Shown here: piece after piece, positions 59,481-64,000 of the stretch
Layout of the letters: every line of letters starts with the position of its first letter
Position numbering within the stretch: the first letter of the stretch is position 1
Assembly: GCA_024036415.1 (NCBI GenBank)
Contig: JAMWET010005038.1
Location: 156,141 to 220,140 of the forward strand
Direction of reading: 5' to 3'
DNA from: Prochilodus magdalenae
Lineage: Eukaryota > Chordata > Actinopteri > Characiformes > Prochilodontidae
DNA: 64,000 nt
Position numbers and translations under genes: made by a program
Notes under the pieces: generated by a model
What the model was told of the DNA's origin: nothing
The model's input: the letters and a program-made list of their open reading frames with translations, nothing else
Database searches by the model: none

Positions 59481-60937
59481 CATAGTTCTACAGGCTAGCA
59501 CACAAACCATTAGCATACTATATTGTTTCGTTCTAACAAGAAGTGATGAAGCTTAGACCGTACCAAGCTGGACTCTGATAGGCTGCTTCGGCAGAGGCTT
59601 CTTTACATAACATCAACAAATAAAAGCCTTATTCACTAGAATACATTTATGTTTACAGGCTGTTTGGACAGATTTGGGTTGAACTCACATTTTTACACTA
59701 TTTCTGGCCCCGCCCCATCGCAGCTACCGACGTATTGCGCTCCACCATGTTTTGACATAAGAACCTCCACCGTTTCGGTTTCCCTTCGATTTCCCTCTGG
59801 GCCACCGGACAATTGAAACTATACTACATCCACAAACTAGTTTTCCACTTCTCCTTCCTCACTGGCACAACACTGGTGTCAGAAGTGAGCTCAAATGTGA
59901 ACAGCAAAGGAGACCTAACACTCCAAGCCAACGACTGCAGAGGAAGCGGCAGCATGGTGGGCTACTGAGACGGGCAGGCGGGGTCTGCGGTTTCTCTCCA
60001 AAGACCATTCAGGCTGGTGCCGGGCTTCAGCATTCACATGGAGCACCCTCGCGGTAAACATGGCTGGCAAAGGAAGTGGACAGCAGACGAAGGAGCACCA
60101 CTGCTCGCAGGAGCATGGAGCTGGAAACTGTAAAGTGGTCGGCTGCCTATGGCAGGCTGGCGTCCAGAAGCTGGCTCATTTAGCAGTAAATGCATGGGAG
60201 GAGCAAAGCGTGGGCACCATGACTGGCACCATGAATGCAGTGAGAGAAATTTAAACCTGTAAGCACTTGTTGCTATTGATTTGGGCATGTGTCATGTGTT
60301 TGTTGGAATGTCCTGTCCTGGGCTGTGCAGCTGGTTGGTGGGTGTGGGAGTCTGCCCAGAGGCGGTGTGTAAGTAACCTGGCAGCTTCCTGCCTGTGATG
60401 CTGAGTGGCAGATTCTAGTACTTATATTCTTATATTATATAGTGGGAATAACCAACCCTGGCTCGGATGACTATAGCGAGATGTTGTGGGTTGGATCGAT
60501 TAGGTAACCAAAGCTATCCGGAGGCACTAGGGCCCGTTCCAACCGCAGCAGTGCCTCTGATTGTGTGGCTGTGGGTCAGCACGGTGGACCTGGCGATCTA
60601 AGTGTTCCCAGATGTGCTCCAGCGGAGTTAGCAGGCGAGGGAAGGACACCAAAGTCACTGTCGTGCTCATGAAGCCACTCATGCACCACCCTTGAGCTGT
60701 AAAGTGGGTTTATCGTCTTAGAGGCAGTTTTTATGTGTTTGGAGGCGTATACACCACTGTCTATCTGAGAAGCCGAAGCTTTTCCAAACCTCCAGTGTTT
60801 AATTATGGTAGGCCTGGGAAAACTGGAGGGGACATTGATGATGAACCTTGGTTCACATTGCTGCTTTAACCAGGCGTAACAGTATTCGGTCAGCGGTGAT
60901 ACAGTATTTATATATACAGTCTAAAGACACGTGAAGG
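59481..60937. other. Mostly unassigned
   Basis: TGGTGTCAGAAGTG at 59874-59887 resembles a retroelement primer-binding site, but no LTR pair or gag/pol was seen. 60470-60700 has a weak Tc1-MITE flavour (GTTCCCAGATGTGCTCCAGC). No gene recognised. Confidence 0.3.
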
Positions 60938-62025
60938 GGTTGCCACCCGTCCCGTAAAATACGGAATCGCCCTTTATTAGGAAATTACACGTTGCGTCCT
61001 GTATTAAATCAATACGAGGCGTGATTTGTTCCGTATTTCTGTAAATGTCCGTAAATTTGTTCCGTATTTCTGTAAATGTCCGTAAATTTGTTCCGTATTT
61101 CTGTAAATGTCAGTAAATTTGTTCCGTATTTCCGTAAATGTCCGTAAAATTGTTTCATATTTCCGTAAAAATGTCCATAAATTTGTTCTGTATTTCCGTA
61201 AATGTTCGTAAATTTGTTCTGTATTTCTGTAAATGTCCATAAATTTGTTTTGTATTTCTGTAAATGTCCGTAAATTTGTTCTGTATTTCCGTAAATGTCC
61301 GTAAATGTTTTTTCTATTTCTGTAAATGTCCGTAAATGTGTTCTGTATTTCTGTAAATGTCCATAAATTTGTTTTGTATTTCTGTAAATGTCCGTAAATT
61401 TGTTTCCGTATTTCTGTAAATGTCAGTAAATTTGTTCCGTATTTCCGTAAATGTCCGTAAATTTGTTTCATATTTCCGTAAAAATGTCCATAAATTTGTT
61501 CTGTATTTCCGTAAATGTCCGTAAATTTGTTCCGTATTTCCGTAAATGTCCGTAAATTTGTTTCATATTTCCGTAAATGTCCATAAATTTGTTCTGTATT
61601 TCCACAAATGTCCGTAAATTTGTTCCGTATTTCAGTAAATGTCCGTAAATTTGTTCCGTATTTCCGTAAATGGCCGTAAATTTGTTTCATATTTCTGTAA
61701 ATGTCCGTAAATTTGTTCTGTATTTCCGTAAATGTCCGTAAATTTGTTCCGTATTTCCGTAAATGTCCGTAAATTTGTTCCATATTTCCGTAAATGTCCG
61801 TAAATTTGTTCCGTATTTCCGTAAATGTCCGTAAATTTGTTCCATATTTCCGTAAATGTCCATAAATTTGTTCTGTATTTCCGTAAATGTCCGTAAATTT
61901 TTTCCGTATTTTCGAATTGTCTGATATACACGTCTGATCACATACGGGACGCGATTTCATACATGCTACTCACACATGACCACTCCCCCATCCTTTATTT
62001 TCATTTCTGAAAGGTGGCAACCCTA
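60938..62025. mobile_element. TIR-bounded element whose interior is a 31-bp tandem array
   Basis: Left end GGGTTGCCACCCGTCCCGTA with AATACGGAATC, and right end CATACGGGACGCGATTTCAT ... CTGAAAGGTGGCAACCCT. The termini GGGTTGCCACC/GGTGGCAACCC are inverted repeats. This is a common teleost non-autonomous transposon of uncertain superfamily. No transposase. Its middle 890 bases are replaced by the tandem array in the next entry. Confidence 0.75.
61026..61915. repeat. 31-bp tandem array, about 28 units
   Basis: The unit is TGTCCGTAAATTTGTTCCGT followed by ATTTCCGTAAA. Because 31 is not a multiple of 3, one translated cycle takes three units and 31 residues; since no minus-strand frame contains a stop, all three stay open, producing an apparent 318-codon frame (61960-61004). 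It resembles the CCGTATTT-rich subterminal sequence of the host element and probably arose from it. Confidence 0.93.
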
Positions 62026-62174
62026 CGTGTATGTTCACTGGTTGTTTTGGTTAGTAGATGCTCTGAAGCACACAAAAACTAGCCAGCGAGGCAGACCACG
62101 CCCCTCCAGGTACCAAGTACTTTGTCTATCCACAGTAGACGTTAGGACTACTGTTTCTAAAAGGTAACCGTTGG

Positions 62175-63420
62175 AAACCTGCTGGTCCTGACAACATACC
62201 TGGTTGGGTTCTCCGGGGATGTGCAGACCAGCTTACGGATCTTCTGTGTGACATCTCCAGCATCTCTCTGAGCTAGACTGTAGTCCTGGAGTGCTTCGGA
62301 ACAACAGCTATCCCCCCTGTGCTGAGGAAATGCGCTGTGTTTCACCTCAGTGACTACCGACCTAAATGGACTCACTCCACTCGTTCTGAAGTGCCTTGAG
62401 CGGTTGCTACGGAAGCACATATAGAGCAGTCTTCCCCACTACACTGGATCCATTTCAGTTCGAGTATCAGCCTAAAAGGTCTACAGAGGAGGCCATATCC
62501 CCAGAACCATTACATGAGCTCTTCACAGACACAGTCTTACCGGGAAGCAGACCTGGCTGGGCCTGAACACGTCCCTCTACGACCGGATCTCGCACTTTTC
62601 TGGCTGGGAGATCGGTAAGAGCGCCTTAAGCACCACCACCCTGAACACAGCTGCCCCCCAGGGCTGTGTGCTCAGTCCCTGCTAGTCCCACAGCTGACTC
62701 ATGCCTGTACTGCAAAGCAGAGCTCAAATCACATTCTCAAGGTTGCTGATGGTTCAGTGGTAGATCTTATCAGCAACCACCACACATCAGCCCACAGGGA
62801 GGAGGTGGGGCAGCTTGCAGTCTGGCTGTGCACTCAAGGTGGAGATCACTCCTCACTGTACATCGATGATCCAGCTGTGGAGAGAGTCAAACACTCCAGG
62901 TTCCTCGTGGTACACGTCTTTGACAGCCTCATCTGGCACTCAACACCACCTGCCTAGCCAAGAAAGCCCAGCAGTGGCTTCTGTTCCTGTGAAGGATGAA
63001 GAAAGAAAAGCCCATCCGCCTCACTACATGGGGGACAGTCGAGAATGTCCTGACCAGCTGTTTCACTGGACCCTACCGCGTATTGTAAGGACCCTACAGC
63101 AGATTGACAGCTGGGATGATCACTGATGTGTCTTTGCCCACCACTGACACCTCCTACCAAACGTGCAGTGTCTGCAAGCCCGCCAACAGTGTGGTCAACC
63201 CCTCCCATCCCTGTCATGGACTCTTCTGCCTCCTCCCATCTGGCTGAAGGTAATGAGGGATTCCACCATCGCCAGACTCCTTAACGACTTCTTTCCAGAG
63301 GCTGTCGGATTACAGAATGCACTAATTCCCCAATGTACATGTAATCTACACCCTTCCAAGACTACACCCACCCATCTATTTAAATCTGCTTGGAGCCCTC
63401 AGCCCTTCTATATGTCTCCC
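62175..63420 (+). pseudogene. LINE (L2/Rex-like) reverse transcriptase pseudogene
   Basis: Across several frames, in order: GPDNIPG, a CADQLTDL stretch, HLSDYRP, LKCLERLLRKH, FEYQPKRSTEEA, then TAAPQGCVLS (RT motif before the active site), KVADGSVVDLISN in place of the FADD-containing active-site box, EEVGQLAVW, VERVKHSRFL, and near the 3' end LFCLLPSG and FFPEAV. The second active-site Asp is Gly, and stops and frameshifts are numerous. Dead copy. Confidence 0.85.
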
Positions 63421-63464
63421 CACTGCTCGTCTGTCTTCACACGCATATGGACTTAAGTGACGTC

Positions 63465-64000
63465 CCATTCGTTACCCATAGGGTCTAATATGATGTCGGC
63501 CCACCCTTTACAGCTATACCAGCTTCGACTGTTCTGGGAAGGCTTTCCCATGGTCTAGGAATGTGTTAATGGGAATTGTTGACCGTTCTTCCAGAAGCAC
63601 CTATGTGAGGTCAGATACTGGCGTTGGACGAGAAGGCCTGGCTTTCAGTCTCCATCCCAAAGGTGTTCTATCAGGTTGAGGTCAGCTAGGTGACTGGAAT
63701 ATTTGGTAGGGAGGAAATTTCACGACTGGACTTGTTGCACAGGTGGCATATCAGTCACGGCCCCACGCTGGACTTCACTGAGCCCGTGAGAGCGACTCAT
63801 TCTTTCACTAATGTCTGTAGAAGCGGTCTGCATGCATGACGTCACTCCCACATGCTCACGATCTTCGTCTCTGATTCGATCCAGCTCTCTGTAATTTTAA
63901 CTCTGCCATCATTACTTGAGGCTAAGCTTTTGATGTCATGGTTCTGGGTTTCCCCGACTGCTCCGCTCCCCTGGACTCCATTTTCCAGAAGGCTACACTC
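63465..64000. mobile_element. Tc1-like MITE, cut by the window end
   Basis: Contains TTCTGGGAAGGCTTTCCCAT, GGACGAGAAGGCCTGGCTTT and CCCAAAGGTGTTCTATCAGG with TTGAGGTCAG, the well-known phrases of a very abundant teleost Tc1-derived MITE. Its right end is not seen clearly. Confidence 0.7.

Noticed and set aside
59660..60260. LTR retroelement start with a primer-binding site at 59874-59887
   Set aside because: Only a 14-base resemblance; no second LTR, no gag or pol similarity and the nearby 64-codon frame is not recognised.
61004..61960. 318-codon minus-strand frame with repeated NKFTDIYGN-type residues
   Set aside because: It is entirely the 31-bp tandem array; sister frames are open equally and no start or promoter context is seen. 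The DNA structure is reported instead.

Overview
The window is vertebrate, teleost-like DNA: AT-moderate and packed with Tc1/mariner relatives, hAT-type elements, tRNA-derived SINEs, LINE remnants, microsatellites and minisatellites, with almost no coding sequence. One convincing host gene is present. It is a single 351-codon exon on the minus strand (22016-23071) that I recognise as ccdc71 (coiled-coil domain-containing 71) from its conserved N- and C-terminal blocks. The fish order cannot be fixed from the sequence alone.

Layout. 1-18.2 kb: intergenic, repeat-dominated. It holds Tc1-like fragments, two SINEs, a pyrimidine tract of about 0.8 kb, a 2.5 kb satellite with higher-order structure carrying a perfect CRE palindrome (TGACGTCA) in most units, a GATA-bearing tandem array, and an 8-bp-TSD hAT-type MITE. 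18.25-23.1 kb: the ccdc71 terminal exon, with two candidate poly(A) signals; the distal 3' UTR is built largely from transposon DNA. 23.1-54.2 kb: most simply read as one long first intron. It holds Tc1 copies, a hAT/ZBED transposase corpse, LINE fragments, low-copy local duplications and a CTAGCTAG-containing tandem array. 53.8-54.4 kb: a CpG-rich block with two good minus-strand splice donors, a GC box and a CRE-like site, the likely ccdc71 promoter and first exon(s). 55.4-56.6 kb: an array of about 40 units of 30 bp, many being near-ideal NF-Y (CTGATTGG) sites, upstream of that promoter. 57.8-64 kb: more Tc1 copies, a 15-bp tandem array, a TIR-bounded element filled with a 31-bp tandem repeat, a broken LINE reverse transcriptase and a Tc1-like MITE running off the end.

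I see no operon, CRISPR array or multi-gene system. The least ordinary items are the NF-Y-site array beside the promoter, the CRE-bearing higher-order satellite, the transposon whose interior has become a 31-bp tandem array, and the transposon-extended 3' UTR. In-window labels TcA, TcB and TcC name repeated Tc1-like families for convenience; they are not database names. All family calls rest on remembered motifs and on comparing copies inside the window; no search was run.
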